64,000 nt of DNA from Caldilineaceae bacterium (GCA_022821585.1 JAJEDI010000058.1:1-64000), one strand, 5' to 3'; positions 1-8,813 are shown, counted from the first letter of the stretch. The notes: generated by a model from the sequence alone, not told the origin. A program made the numbers and translations.

Positions 1-347
1 GCAGGCAAGACAGGCGAGGAAACTCCCATACATACCCAACGTTCACCGCTATGACCATCGCAAGCCCACTACAGAAATACTCACGGTACATTCCCCCAGA
101 CAGACCGCACACAGCACACACAGAACATGGCTTAGCAGTTATAATCAATAAAGAACCTCTTTATCGACTCGACTACCGTTAACGGCCGATGACAAAAAAA
201 ACGTCCCTCTCGCCATCTTTGCTCCGCGAGAGGGACGCTCCTTTCAGTATTCTATTCAATTGCGTGGAGCGGAACCGGATTCCGCCCTGAGCTCACACGG
301 TGCAGAACATCAACTGGGCAGTTGCACCTTTTCTAATGGACCGCCAC
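1..347. other. intergenic region left of amt
   Basis: I see no convincing gene here. The only clear element is the terminator hairpin at 191-237. The rest is AT-richer than the flanking genes. Confidence 0.5.
191..240 (-). terminator. rho-independent terminator of amt
   Basis: A perfect 12-bp stem is formed by 202-213 and 226-237 with a 12-nt loop. On the minus strand the stem is followed by an uninterrupted T run (A run at 194-201 on the plus strand). It lies about 110 bp past the amt stop codon, in the right orientation to end that transcript. Confidence 0.85.
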
Positions 348-1685
348 TCAGGCGGGTTCCTCTCCAGCCAGATGATATGCGCCCACACCATGCTCGGACA
401 AATCCAAACCCGCCTGCTCCTCTTCCGGAGAGACGCGCAACACACCCAGCGCCTTGATGACCGTGAACAGAATGTAGGCCGCAACGAACGCCCACAAAGG
501 AATCGCGATCGAACCTACGATCTGCGCAACGATGGAGTAGCCTCCGAAGATACCGGTGGCAATCCCGCCCCAGATTCCGCACAGCCCGTGTACCGGCCAC
601 GCGCCGACCGCATCGTCGATCTTGAAGTTCTCCAGCGCCTCCATGCCTACGCACACCAGCACGCCGGCCACAGCGCCAATGATCAGTCCCTCAACATTGT
701 TAACGGAATCACAGTTCGCCGTGATGCCGACCAGACCGCCCAACGCACCGTTCAACGTGTAGCTCAGGTTCGGCTTGCCTGTTTTTACCCAACCGTAGAT
801 CATTGCCAGCAATGTTCCTGTTGCAGCTGCCAGCGTAGTGTTGGTCGCGATCAGCATGACCGCATCCGTATTCACCGCACCCGTAAAGGCAAGCTGACTT
901 CCCGGATTGAAACCGTACCAGCCAACCCACAGGATGAAGACGCCCAGGGCAGCCATCGCCATGTTGCTGGGCGGCAGCGGATTGGTCGAACCGCCGCCAA
1001 ACCGTCCGATGCGGGGGCCGAGCACGATGACAGCAGCCAGGGCAGCGAAACCGCCCACGGCATGAACAACCAACGATCCGGCAAAGTCATAGAAACCCAT
1101 CTGGTCCAACCAACCTCCACCCCATTTCCAATAGCCGCTTACAGGGTAGATAATGGCGGTGAGGACGATACTGTAGATCAAGTAGCCCGATATCTTCATG
1201 CGGCCAGCTACGGCGCCAGATACAATCGTGGCCGCCGTCGCCGCGAAGACCACCTGGAACAGAAAGTCTACTTGGGGGTTCAGGTTACCAGCTACCGCTG
1301 CCGGCGCTTCCATCGAGACTCCGAACCCACCAAATCCCAGGAATCCCCCGAGCAAAGGCGCACCGTACATGATGCTGTAACCAATCAGGAAATAGAAGAA
1401 AACACCACTTGCCAGGTCAATGATGTTCTTGAACATAATGTTCACGGTATTCTTGGCCGAATTGAAACCCGCCTCGACCATTGCGAAGCCAGCCTGCATA
1501 AACAGCACCAGCACCGCAGAGACAAACAAGATCAAGTTGTCAATCGAATAGGCAACTTCATCCGTCGTGAACGGCGCCGCATCCTGGGCGAATGCAGAGG
1601 GGGCGAAGACAAGCAGCCCAAGAACGGCGAGCGGTATCGCCCGCAACTTCGAGCCGTGTTTTACAGCACGTACAAGCAGTAACAT
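348..1685 (-). CDS. amt: ammonium transporter (Amt/MEP/Rh family)
   Basis: Inner-membrane ammonium channel of 445 residues, the usual family length. An N-terminal signal-like segment ending FAQDA is followed by about eleven hydrophobic helices. The family signature DFAGSLVVHAVGG carries one pore histidine and WPVHGLCGIWGG the second. The start was set at MLLLVRA because a GGAAGGAG-type ribosome binding site lies just upstream; the frame stays open further upstream to a TTG at 1814 but that extension does not look coding. No glnK/glnB is adjacent, which is unusual since the two are often linked. It appears to be a single-gene unit ending at the hairpin near 200. Identification is secure. Confidence 0.95.
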   Translation of the reverse strand: MLLLVRAVKHGSKLRAIPLAVLGLLVFAPSAFAQDAAPFTTDEVAYSIDNLILFVSAVLVLFMQAGFAMVEAGFNSAKNTVNIMFKNIIDLASGVFFYFLIGYSIMYGAPLLGGFLGFGGFGVSMEAPAAVAGNLNPQVDFLFQVVFAATAATIVSGAVAGRMKISGYLIYSIVLTAIIYPVSGYWKWGGGWLDQMGFYDFAGSLVVHAVGGFAALAAVIVLGPRIGRFGGGSTNPLPPSNMAMAALGVFILWVGWYGFNPGSQLAFTGAVNTDAVMLIATNTTLAAATGTLLAMIYGWVKTGKPNLSYTLNGALGGLVGITANCDSVNNVEGLIIGAVAGVLVCVGMEALENFKIDDAVGAWPVHGLCGIWGGIATGIFGGYSIVAQIVGSIAIPLWAFVAAYILFTVIKALGVLRVSPEEEQAGLDLSEHGVGAYHLAGEEPA

Positions 1686-2066
1686 CGAAAAGTTCTCCTT
1701 CCTCAAGTGAGACCTGAAATAATACTGCCCATCTCCTCCACACATGCCGCGGCGGCCGCTCCCCTGGCTTTGAATGCAGCCCGCGTAATCCGTGGCGCAG
1801 ATGAGCCAATCCAAACATAAGGGCCTGTGCTTCCACTACTGAACAACACAGCATTGCGCATTCCGAGCGCAGCGCCGGCGCCTCAGAAATCTCACAAGCC
1901 AGCGATTACGAAAAAGGATACCCGATCGAGAGACAGTTTCCACTGCCCATCCTGCATGAATTTGAAAACCTGTTTTTGTGCATGTTGCACATAAGAGAAC
2001 TGCGTCTGTGAAATGACGCTGCCTTTCGGCCGTTCAAGGTCCATCTGAGCCCCAAAAGAGAAGCGA
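1686..2066. other. intergenic region between divergent amt and DUF72 gene
   Basis: This 381-bp stretch separates two divergently transcribed genes and should hold both promoters. A minus-strand TATTAT at 1719-1724 could be the amt -10 box, but no matching -35 is obvious. No gene or repeat was recognised. Confidence 0.4.
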
Positions 2067-2945
2067 ATGAAGACCGGATCAACAGGAATCTTGCGCATTG
2101 GAACCTCTTCCTGGAGCTTTCCCGACTGGCGCGGCGTCTTCTATCCCACTCAAGCTCCGGCCGATCAGCAGCTCAGCTTTTACGCCGGACGTTTCAACAG
2201 TGTCGAAGCGAATACAAGCTTCTATGCCCTGCCCACGCCTAAGACACTGCTGCGCTGGCTCGAGAGCGTACCCGAGGGGTTCACTTTTTCTCTGAAAGCC
2301 CCCAGGGAGATCACCCACGAAAGGAGGCTGGTGAATGTCGAGCAGACCACGGCTGCCTATCTGGACATCCTTCGTTCGCTCGGTTCAGCCGCGGCGCCAG
2401 GCCTCATTCAATTCCCAGCGACCTTCTCCCGCAACAGCGACGGCCGCCGCCTGGCCGCCTTCGTGGACAGCCTCGCCGCCGGCGCTCCGGAGATTTCCCT
2501 GTCCGTCGAAGTCCGCGCCTTCGATCTCATGACCACCGCCTTCGCCCGCTTCCTGCTGGAGCGTGGAATCGGTTTCGTCGTCGTCGAACGTACCGGCCAG
2601 CCCGACACATTTGTCAACTGGCAAGCCGCCGCCGAGAGTACAAACTCACGTCTTCCCCTTCACATGCGCCTCATCGGCAACGACCGTGAACCGCTTCCTG
2701 ACGACAAGCTTATCCGGCGTCCCCAGGAAGAGTTGCTGGACAGATGGGCCAAACGTATCGCCGACCTGCTCAAAGACGGCACCGACGTCTTCTGTTACGT
2801 CCACAACCCCTTCGAAGGCCACGCTCCGGAAACGGTCCGCCGCTTGCTCGCCCGGATCGGCCAGTACCTGCCCCTACCCGACTGGAATCCCGCGGTCGGG
2901 CGGCCTGCAGGAGAGGAGGACAGCGGTCAAATGTCGCTGTTCTGA
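2067..2945 (+). CDS. DUF72 (YecE-like) family protein
   Basis: This 292-residue protein begins with RIGTSSWSFPDWRGVFYP, the typical opening of the DUF72/YecE family, a TIM-barrel-like fold. Further family features are LPTPKTLLRWLESVPEGFTF, a substrate-pocket-like AVEVRAF-type segment (here SVEVRAFDL) and a C-terminal DVFCYVHNPFEGHAPE stretch. The family is widespread and its biochemical role is not settled, so no reaction is assigned. It stands alone, divergent from amt. The ATG start agrees with the conserved N-terminus, although the ribosome binding site is weak (AGAG). Confidence 0.9.
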   Translation: MKTGSTGILRIGTSSWSFPDWRGVFYPTQAPADQQLSFYAGRFNSVEANTSFYALPTPKTLLRWLESVPEGFTFSLKAPREITHERRLVNVEQTTAAYLDILRSLGSAAAPGLIQFPATFSRNSDGRRLAAFVDSLAAGAPEISLSVEVRAFDLMTTAFARFLLERGIGFVVVERTGQPDTFVNWQAAAESTNSRLPLHMRLIGNDREPLPDDKLIRRPQEELLDRWAKRIADLLKDGTDVFCYVHNPFEGHAPETVRRLLARIGQYLPLPDWNPAVGRPAGEEDSGQMSLF

Positions 2946-3061
2946 ACTCTAGTGGACTGTTAATCTAGGTTAAATCGACAGTTAACCTTAACTGTACGTT
3001 TCTATTCACCCCTGCAGCGACAATTCCTGTCGAAAACCCAGCCCAACTCCTTAAATCGCGG

Positions 3062-3070
3062 TGCTATACT
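3062..3070 (+). promoter_or_regulatory. extended -10 promoter candidate (TGcTATACT)
   Basis: TG at 3062-3063, one base, then TATACT at 3065-3070 forms an extended -10 element. No good -35 box is present. Transcription would start near 3077 and run through the small ORF at 3126-3254 to the hairpin at 3410-3435. Confidence 0.45.
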
Positions 3071-3125
3071 ATTCTTCATTGTCGCTCGCCCTCGAACTGT
3101 CTAAACAGCGATTTAGGGGATTGCA

Positions 3126-3254
3126 ATGGAGATTGTTGATTTTCTGCAGTTTGTCCTCCTGTTGGGTCTGCTCGCGGCGGTCACGATTCTGCTGATCAGC
3201 CTTGGCGCTGCTCGTCTCTTCGACGACAAACTCGACATAGAAAAAGTATCCTAA
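3126..3254 (+). CDS. putative small membrane protein (42 aa)
   Basis: An ATG ORF of 42 codons encodes a polypeptide starting MEIVDFLQFVLLLGLL, with one hydrophobic helix (about residues 8-28) and an acidic-basic tail ending EKVS. AGGGGA lies about six bases before the ATG. An extended -10 element sits 60 bp upstream and a perfect 10-bp hairpin with a short T tail lies 155 bp downstream, so it looks like an independent transcription unit. I do not recognise the family and assign no function. Conservation across relatives would be needed to be sure it is translated. Confidence 0.5.
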   Translation: MEIVDFLQFVLLLGLLAAVTILLISLGAARLFDDKLDIEKVS

Positions 3255-3345
3255 GAGAACCCGTTGCGCTTGGCGCACAACCGCACCGTCCAACGACCGC
3301 GCAACGACCTGAATCGACAACCGGAAAGACGCTTAGCTAGCGGAT

Positions 3346-3374
3346 AAAGAAAAGTCGGCCCACCAGGGGCCGAC
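3346..3374 (-). terminator. hairpin with minus-strand T tail
   Basis: Stem 3354-3361 pairs with 3367-3374 (8 bp, GTCGGCCC/GGGCCGAC). On the minus strand it is followed by TTTTCTTT. It has the form of a minus-strand terminator, but no minus-strand gene was found to its right. Confidence 0.4.
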
Positions 3375-3409
3375 CTCTATGGGGTGATCCAACCCGAATC
3401 TCTGAATGT

Positions 3410-3438
3410 GTGACGGCTGTTGCCGCAGCCGTCACTTT
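3410..3438 (+). terminator. hairpin terminator after the small ORF
   Basis: A perfect 10-bp stem pairs 3410-3419 with 3426-3435 around a six-base loop, followed by TTTA. The T tail is short, so termination may be partial. It is well placed to end a transcript starting near 3077. Confidence 0.5.
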
Positions 3439-3647
3439 AGCGTCAGGCTGAACTGGTCTCCAGTATAGCACGCCCCTTGACACCGGCCAATGCCAACTGG
3501 GTGGGCTCCAGCTCAGTCGAATGCCACTTCACCGTGAATTGCCGGCGTCCGCCTTGCTCTGTTGACTGATACCAGTCAATCGAGCATGTCAGCCGTTGGC
3601 TTCAGTCAAGGGAATCTTTTCGAGCCTACACAGGAGACCACACTCAA

Positions 3648-4688
3648 ATGCTTCATCGAACACTCTCGCCCCGCCTCTCCCGTGTGCGAGTGCATCTCAC
3701 ATCGCTTCTTCGCATTGCTCTGATGCTGGCGCTTTCTTCCTGCGTCGTGTAGTCAGTACCAGCTGCACCGCAAACCTCGGGCAAAGCCATGGATTCCGCA
3801 CCGGCAGTGGACCTGAATGCCGTAAAGGAATATGCATTGGAGAATGCGGACCTGATGCAGGACGCCACCGCCAACCTGGCTGACGTTGCGAAGCAATATT
3901 ACGATCTCGTTCAGGAAGCTCTCGAAGCGAATTCCGATGCCGACCCATACGAACAGCTTTGGGCCGATAACCAGGATGAAATCAGTGCTCTTGTCCTTCA
4001 GGCGCGAGACTTGTGGCTCGAAGCCAGCACCTACTATGAACTTGATGAGGGCATCGTAGCCGGTGTTCCCTCGCTGGCCCACTACGATGTCTGGATCGAC
4101 GCAGGCCCCCCTGGCTCTGAGGATCCGGAAAAGGCCCTGGAGTGGACCCTGGAGTTGCCCGACGGCCGCGTTTACGAGTCCCCTGGTAGCTTCTTCCACA
4201 ATCTTCTGGAACCCACGCTTTGGGGAACGAATCCCGAGTTCACCGGCCTCAAGGTCGACATGGATGGCGACGGCACGATCAGCGTAGGCGAAGCATCGCC
4301 TGAGGCCAACATGCTTCTGGGCGCTACCCAGGGACTGAACGACGCCACGATCGAAATGCAGGGCGCCATCGAAGCCTGGGAACCGACGCTTGAGTACGCT
4401 CTCACCGCTCTCGTCACCATGATTCCCACAATGAACGAGTATTTTGGACAGCGGAAGGAATCTGTCTTCGTCACTGGCACTGACAGCGAGCAGGAAAGCT
4501 TCATCGCCGTTAGCCGCCTGCACGACATTAAAGGAATTCTGGCCGGACTGAGTTTCACCTACGATAATATTTCGCCGTTGGTGTCTGACAGCGACGATCA
4601 GCTTCATGAGCAGATTCGAACCGATGCCGCATGTGCGTTGGAAAAATGTCACTTACGTTGCCGGTCGAGGACTTTCTACAGCTGGTAG
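3648..4688 (+). pseudogene. imelysin-like lipoprotein interrupted by an in-frame TAG
   Basis: An ATG at 3648, with AGGAG about ten bases upstream, opens a lipoprotein signal peptide with lipobox LALSSC. Two codons later comes TAG (3750-3752), and the same frame continues without interruption through a Ser/Pro/Ala linker into a 299-residue folded domain (first ATG 3789). That domain has FFHNLLEPTLWG, resembling the imelysin/EfeO HxxxE...LWG region, and a SRLHDIKGILAGL-type late helix, so an iron- or metal-related periplasmic role is possible. After about codon 4630 the C-terminus turns unlike a family protein; another frame continues with an amphipathic stretch, suggesting a frameshift. I regard it as decaying, with amber readthrough or internal initiation at 3789 as alternatives. 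Confidence 0.6.
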
Positions 4689-5184
4689 AAATGATTGATA
4701 AAGTCATGCCCCACATAGATCTGACTGGCAGCGGGCAATACGACCCTCAAAGTCGCCTCGCGCCGCCCCAGAAAGTGATATCTCCATTCCTCAACTGATG
4801 GTGGAAGGCCAACCGCGTATACCAACGGGGTGAGAAAAAAAATCTCACCTGAGCACATTTCCTCAATGTCCTCTTTCCTGCAGCTGCCGTCAGCCCAGCC
4901 CTCGCAACCGGGTCGACCTCCCAGCTCACTGCACGGCTGGGCCGACGGTTGTAAGGCGCCATCGGTCCAGCCTCAACCCTACAGGAGCTTGCCCATCGGG
5001 GAAACCTATCCTACTGCAAGGATGCGGCCTCTTACCCAAGTACAAGAACGCCACCTGCCTCTCCGCGTCGGCCCTACTAACCGTAGCCTGTCGGGCAAAA
5101 AAGCAGTCTCGACGTTTCGCCCCACAATCAGGTTGAAGGCGATGAACTTCCTTCGCAGCCTTCTGAGGTGACAGAACCTAGCCT
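4689..5184. other. intergenic or decayed sequence
   Basis: Nearly 500 bp without a convincing gene. A plus-strand open stretch of about 113 codons (4830-5171) has a low-complexity, Pro/Ser/Arg-rich translation and no recognisable domain. Since both neighbours are damaged, this may be gene debris. Confidence 0.35.
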
Positions 5185-5689
5185 ATGATATCGTTTGGAG
5201 AGAGGCTACTTTCCCGCGTATCGGAGCGGGTCTTTGTCCTAACCTTGCTTTGGATCGGGGTTTGTACTCGCCATCAGCTTCATGGCGACGCCACTTAAAT
5301 TCCAGGCCCCATCGCTGACACTGCCTGTCGCTCTCGAAATCGGCCATCTTGTCTTTCATGCACTGAATGCACGGGAAATAGGACTAGCCACCACTATCAT
5401 AGCGACTATCCTGCTAGCAGACTGGCCTCGGCGGATTCGCGTACTTACATTCCTCATCGGCGTTTTGCTTGCAATGCAGACCGCCCTCCCATATACCGTA
5501 CTTGACGCCCGCACCGTTGCGATAATCCACGGGTTAGAGGTGCCGGAACGATCCTTCCACTCCTACTACGTCTCTCTGGAAGGCGTAAAGCTGGTGCTAC
5601 TGCTCTACCTGACCTATCTGCAGCTCGAAGAGTACGACGCCAGGATTCGGAAGACCGCCCGGGCCGCGCCCGAGACTACCGGTGACTGA
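5185..5689 (+). pseudogene. conserved membrane protein gene, frameshifted
   Basis: Reading from ATG 5185 gives MISFGERLLSRV...FVLTLLWIG, then the frame ends shortly after. The next frame continues at once with FVLAISFMATPLKFQAP and runs to 5689, giving four hydrophobic segments. The two halves join smoothly if one G is removed from GGGG at 5257-5260. The AISFM..PLKFQAP motif is one I associate with a family of small uncharacterised integral membrane proteins. Either the gene carries a one-base insertion or the sequence has a homopolymer error. An ATG at 5282 could start a shortened product that lacks the first helix. No function is assigned. Confidence 0.6.
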
Positions 5690-5874
5690 CAATTTCCTTC
5701 GGGTCGGACTCTACGCGCGGGGAGCCCGGCAGACTCAGCATCGCCGCCCGCTGGGACTGTCGGGAAAGAGTGACATCTGCTTTTGGCAAAAACCGCCAGA
5801 CTGGTGCAACATTGTCCTTCAGATGGGAGTAGCGCCGTCCGTATCGCGTACTACTCTGCGGTTCAGGGGGTCAG

Positions 5875-6828
5875 ATGGGTCAAGGGCACAGTCACTATCA
5901 GGAACACCACGACAATAACGGCCATGTGCACGGCAACAACCACGGTCATGCCCATCACCACCATCACGGGGATTCGGCCAACCTGCGTACCGCGTTCTTC
6001 CTCAATCTGGGGTTCACTGTCATTGAGATCATAGGCGCATACCTAACCAACAGCGTGGCCATTCTGTCCGACGCCTTGCACGACCTCGGCGACTCCATCG
6101 CGCTGGGCATGGCCTGGGGGCTTGAGAATCACGCCGCAAGGGAAGCGCCGGCGCGCTACTCTTATGGGTACGGGCGCCTATCTCTGCTCGCCGCCTTTAT
6201 CAATGCTGCCGTCCTCATCGCTGGCGGGCTACTTGTTCTGTCGGAAGTAATTCCGCGCCTCCTCAGTCCTGAAGCCACCAACGCTCCTGGCATGATTCTG
6301 CTGGCGCTTGGCGGCATAGCGGTAAATGGCGCGGCCGTGTGGCGCCTGCAAGGCGGCGGCACCATGAACGCCAAGGTCGCCATGTGGCACCTTTTGGAAG
6401 ACGTACTCGGCTGGGTGGCGGTCCTCATCGTCGGCATTACACTTCTCTTCGTCGAGCTGTACATTCTGGACTCCATTCTGTCCCTCCTCATCACTCTTTA
6501 CATCCTCTACAAAGTGCTGGGGCACCTGAAAAAGACGGCCGAACTGTTCTTGCAGGCGGCTCCGGAAGGAGTAGACCTGTCGCACCTGGATCAGCGCCTG
6601 CGCAACATTAACGACGTCGAAGACTCCCACCATACCCATCTCTGGTCGCTCGACGGCGACCATCACGTGCTGTCCACCCATCTCGTCGTCAGCCAGACAG
6701 CTGACCAGGACGAGATTCGAGAGATTAAACAGCGGGCGCGCGAAGAGCTGGACGGTCTGCATCTGACCCACATCACAATCGAAATTGAATATCCGGGCGA
6801 CTGCAGTATGGTCGAAAACCGGATGTGA
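5875..6828 (+). CDS. cation diffusion facilitator (CDF) family metal exporter
   Basis: This 317-residue inner-membrane protein starts with a His-rich tail (HxH repeats in residues 5-31), followed by about six transmembrane helices. The helix II metal site LSDALHDLGDS (D66, H69/D70, D73) and the helix V counterpart HLLEDVLGW are both visible, and a cytoplasmic C-terminal ferredoxin-like domain follows. The HxxxD helix-V site is typical of Zn/Cd-type CzcD exporters; the exact metal is inferred. It lies upstream of a ferritin gene, forming a small metal-handling neighbourhood. The start has a G-rich ribosome binding site (AGGGGG). Confidence 0.93.
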   Translation: MGQGHSHYQEHHDNNGHVHGNNHGHAHHHHHGDSANLRTAFFLNLGFTVIEIIGAYLTNSVAILSDALHDLGDSIALGMAWGLENHAAREAPARYSYGYGRLSLLAAFINAAVLIAGGLLVLSEVIPRLLSPEATNAPGMILLALGGIAVNGAAVWRLQGGGTMNAKVAMWHLLEDVLGWVAVLIVGITLLFVELYILDSILSLLITLYILYKVLGHLKKTAELFLQAAPEGVDLSHLDQRLRNINDVEDSHHTHLWSLDGDHHVLSTHLVVSQTADQDEIREIKQRAREELDGLHLTHITIEIEYPGDCSMVENRM

Positions 6829-7065
6829 TGGATATCACCGCTTGGAGATCGATGATTTCCTCGATGCCCGCAATCGAGATTATCGGCCGGCGAATGGCCT
6901 CCCATTAACCCGCTAACACATAGAAGCATTCATCGAGTCCAGTCAAAGTGCTGATGCCGGTGGCTCTCTTGTCAAGTGAAGCAGCGACACAGACACCGTG
7001 TGACTGGCCCGACATGCCTTGGTTCACTGTCCGCATTCAGCACTACATCTGGAAAGGAAATCCCC

Positions 7066-7575
7066 ATGTTTGTCGAGAAAGTCCAGAACGCCCTGAATCA
7101 ACAGATCAATATGGAGCTGCAGGCACATTACACATACTTGGCAGCTGCCGACTACTTTGAAGGCCTGGGACTCAAGGGATTCTCGGAGTGGATCTTTAAC
7201 CATGCCGAGGAAGAGATGGCCCACGCCATGAAGATCTACAAGTTCATTCACAGCCGGCGAGGCCGCGTCGAGCTTTTCGCAGTCCCCGTACCGGAAGGGG
7301 GCTTCGGTTCACCGCAGGAGGTTATGGAAGGCGCGCTGAGGCAGGAGCAGAGAGTGACTGCATCCATTGACCGCATCGTCAAACTTGCCCGCCAGGAAGG
7401 TGATTACGCCACCGATAGTTTCTTGCAATGGTTTGTCGATGAGCAGGTGGAGGAAGAAGAGCTTGTGGACGACCTGGTGCAAAAGCTTCGGCTGATTGGA
7501 GACTTCAAGCCCGGGTTGTACCTTCTTGACAGAGAACTGGCAGGTGTCAATATGCTGGAGGAAACCGAAGAGTAA
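7066..7575 (+). CDS. ftnA: ferritin (non-haem iron storage protein)
   Basis: This 169-residue four-helix ferritin stores iron after oxidation at a di-iron ferroxidase site. Visible features are the N-terminal INMELQAHYTYLA helix, FNHAEEEMAHAMK with the metal-bridging Glu and His, and FVDEQVEEEELVDDLV near the end of the third and start of the fourth helix. No haem-binding Met of bacterioferritin type is evident, so it is called Ftn rather than Bfr. The ATG at 7066 is preceded by GGAAAGGAA. The frame is open upstream but that extension has no ferritin similarity. Confidence 0.95.
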   Translation: MFVEKVQNALNQQINMELQAHYTYLAAADYFEGLGLKGFSEWIFNHAEEEMAHAMKIYKFIHSRRGRVELFAVPVPEGGFGSPQEVMEGALRQEQRVTASIDRIVKLARQEGDYATDSFLQWFVDEQVEEEELVDDLVQKLRLIGDFKPGLYLLDRELAGVNMLEETEE

Positions 7576-7849
7576 TGGTGGGAATCCCGTGAGGACCCGC
7601 TTGCTCACACCCAGATGTGAACCGGAATTCTCCAAGTGAAGTGAGACCGTTTGATTCGTACCTCCAAACTAAGAGTCTTGAAGCCGGACAGAACTGCTCT
7701 GGATCCTGAACCGCTTCGAGACGGCACTCAATTCACGACTTAAGGCTGAAACGCTGGATTCGCGGTCGGTCTGTCGCTTTCGGGATGACACAGCAGCAAA
7801 CGTTCAAGAATAAAACTTGACTTTGTCTTATACTTCACGTTTTTCAGGT

Positions 7850-7878
7850 TTGACACCCTTGCCAGTCAAGTGTATTAT
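7850..7878 (+). promoter_or_regulatory. consensus sigma-70/sigma-A promoter
   Basis: TTGACA (7850-7855), a 17-bp spacer and TATTAT (7873-7878) form an almost perfect housekeeping promoter. The predicted start near 7885 is about 390 bases before the lipoprotein ATG at 8277, implying a long leader or a separate small RNA. Confidence 0.7.
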
Positions 7879-8027
7879 TGTGCCAGAGTAACTCTCCCTT
7901 GGCGCACCCCGGCGCCAGACTCCTGTGGAGACCACACATTCATTAAAGAGTTGGCAGAAGCAAGCCCGCGACTTCAGGAGCCTGTCAGATTGCGGCAAAC
8001 GTGGCCCGTGCACGGAGGCGCCCCAAG

Positions 8028-8179
8028 TTTTTTCCGACTTGTACAAGATCTGTTCTTGTGAGAAGATAGAGTCGCAGATCCCTATGAGCCACCCGGATTA
8101 GGTCAGTTAAAGAGTCGATCCTGAGGTCGCTACCACGCTTTTTTCGGATTTGCACTTGCTCTGTTCTTGTGAGACCATA
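8028..8179. repeat. pair of 41-bp imperfect direct repeats
   Basis: Copies at 8028-8068 and 8139-8179 share about 33 of 41 bases by eye, including the core TCTGTTCTTGTGAGA. They start 111 bp apart, a multiple of three, so a minus-strand frame would read them as a peptide repeat. The first copy contains the palindrome CTTGTACAAG. Confidence 0.65.
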
Positions 8180-8276
8180 TAGCCCGCGGTCATCATTTAA
8201 TTGTTTGTCTATCAATTTATGATGAGATCAAGAGTAAAGTTCCCTAAACCCAATTCTCTCAAGGAGCAACAGAACC

Positions 8277-8813
8277 ATGAACAAACGAACCCCACTCATC
8301 TCACTCGTTGTACTGTCTCTGCTGCTGGTAGTCCTTAGTGCGTGCACCGCGCCTGCCGCTCCGCCCGACCGGGACGTCGAAATCTCCCACGAGGCGGCCC
8401 TGTCGGCCCAGGATGCCCTGATGGGCGGAATTGTCATGGGCGAGGTCATGCTGAGCGAATCTGAGTTCAGCAGCTACGTGACCAAGGCTCTCGAAGCCAA
8501 CAGTGGCCCGAATCAGCCAATCGATTCCGTAATGGTCTGGATTGAGCCCGATGCGATGCACTTCCGCGTCACCCTGAAGGACGGCGTAAGCATGATGGGC
8601 AACACGCTTGACCTCGTCGGCAACCTGATGGTGAGCGATGGTCATCTGATGGTAGATCTCCAGTCGGCCGGCGCCGGTGGCATGGCTGTCGGTGGAGCTC
8701 TGCTCGCTCCGGTCAACGCGCAGATCAACGCTGTCTTGGCCCAGAACATCATGCTCCCGGCCAGCGTAAGTGTTGCTCAGGACTCTGGCTCGATTTCGCT
8801 CAGCATGAACTAG
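8277..8813 (+). CDS. hypothetical lipoprotein
   Basis: This 178-residue protein has a classic lipoprotein signal: basic MNKR, a hydrophobic core and lipobox VLSAC, giving a Cys at residue 22. The mature part has an alternating beta-type pattern (VMVWIEPDAMHFRVTL) and a Gly/Ala/Met-rich segment. The pattern recalls beta-rich lipid- or ligand-binding lipoproteins, but I do not recognise a named family. AAGGAG precedes the ATG. It is monocistronic, with a strong promoter about 400 bp upstream and a terminator 230 bp downstream. Confidence 0.8.
   Translation: MNKRTPLISLVVLSLLLVVLSACTAPAAPPDRDVEISHEAALSAQDALMGGIVMGEVMLSESEFSSYVTKALEANSGPNQPIDSVMVWIEPDAMHFRVTLKDGVSMMGNTLDLVGNLMVSDGHLMVDLQSAGAGGMAVGGALLAPVNAQINAVLAQNIMLPASVSVAQDSGSISLSMN

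Larger units (their letters stand above)
3255..3647. other. intergenic region with two hairpins
   Basis: This stretch holds two strong back-to-back hairpins (3351-3374 and 3410-3438). No protein gene is convincing between the small ORF and the damaged lipoprotein gene. Confidence 0.4.
7576..8276. other. long non-coding leader/intergenic region
   Basis: This 700-bp region contains a near-consensus promoter (7850-7878) and two imperfect 41-bp direct repeats (8028-8068 and 8139-8179). No gene is convincing. A minus-strand frame through both repeats would encode a repeated LTRTxxVQ peptide, but it has no start context that I trust. Confidence 0.4.

Noticed and set aside
300..1682. A 460-codon plus-strand open frame opposite amt
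   Set aside because: It is the antisense of a clear ammonium transporter, and its translation is rich in Arg/Gln/His with no domain or membrane pattern.
3753..4652. A 299-codon minus-strand frame opposite the imelysin-like gene
   Set aside because: The plus strand has the lipobox, linker and family-like motifs; the minus translation has none and no start context.
4830..5171. A 113-codon plus-strand frame
   Set aside because: Low-complexity Pro/Ser/Arg-rich translation, no ribosome binding site, no family resemblance.
7985..8215. A minus-strand frame encoding two LTRTxxVQ peptide repeats
   Set aside because: The peptide repeat is explained by two DNA repeats spaced by a multiple of three, and there is no convincing start signal.
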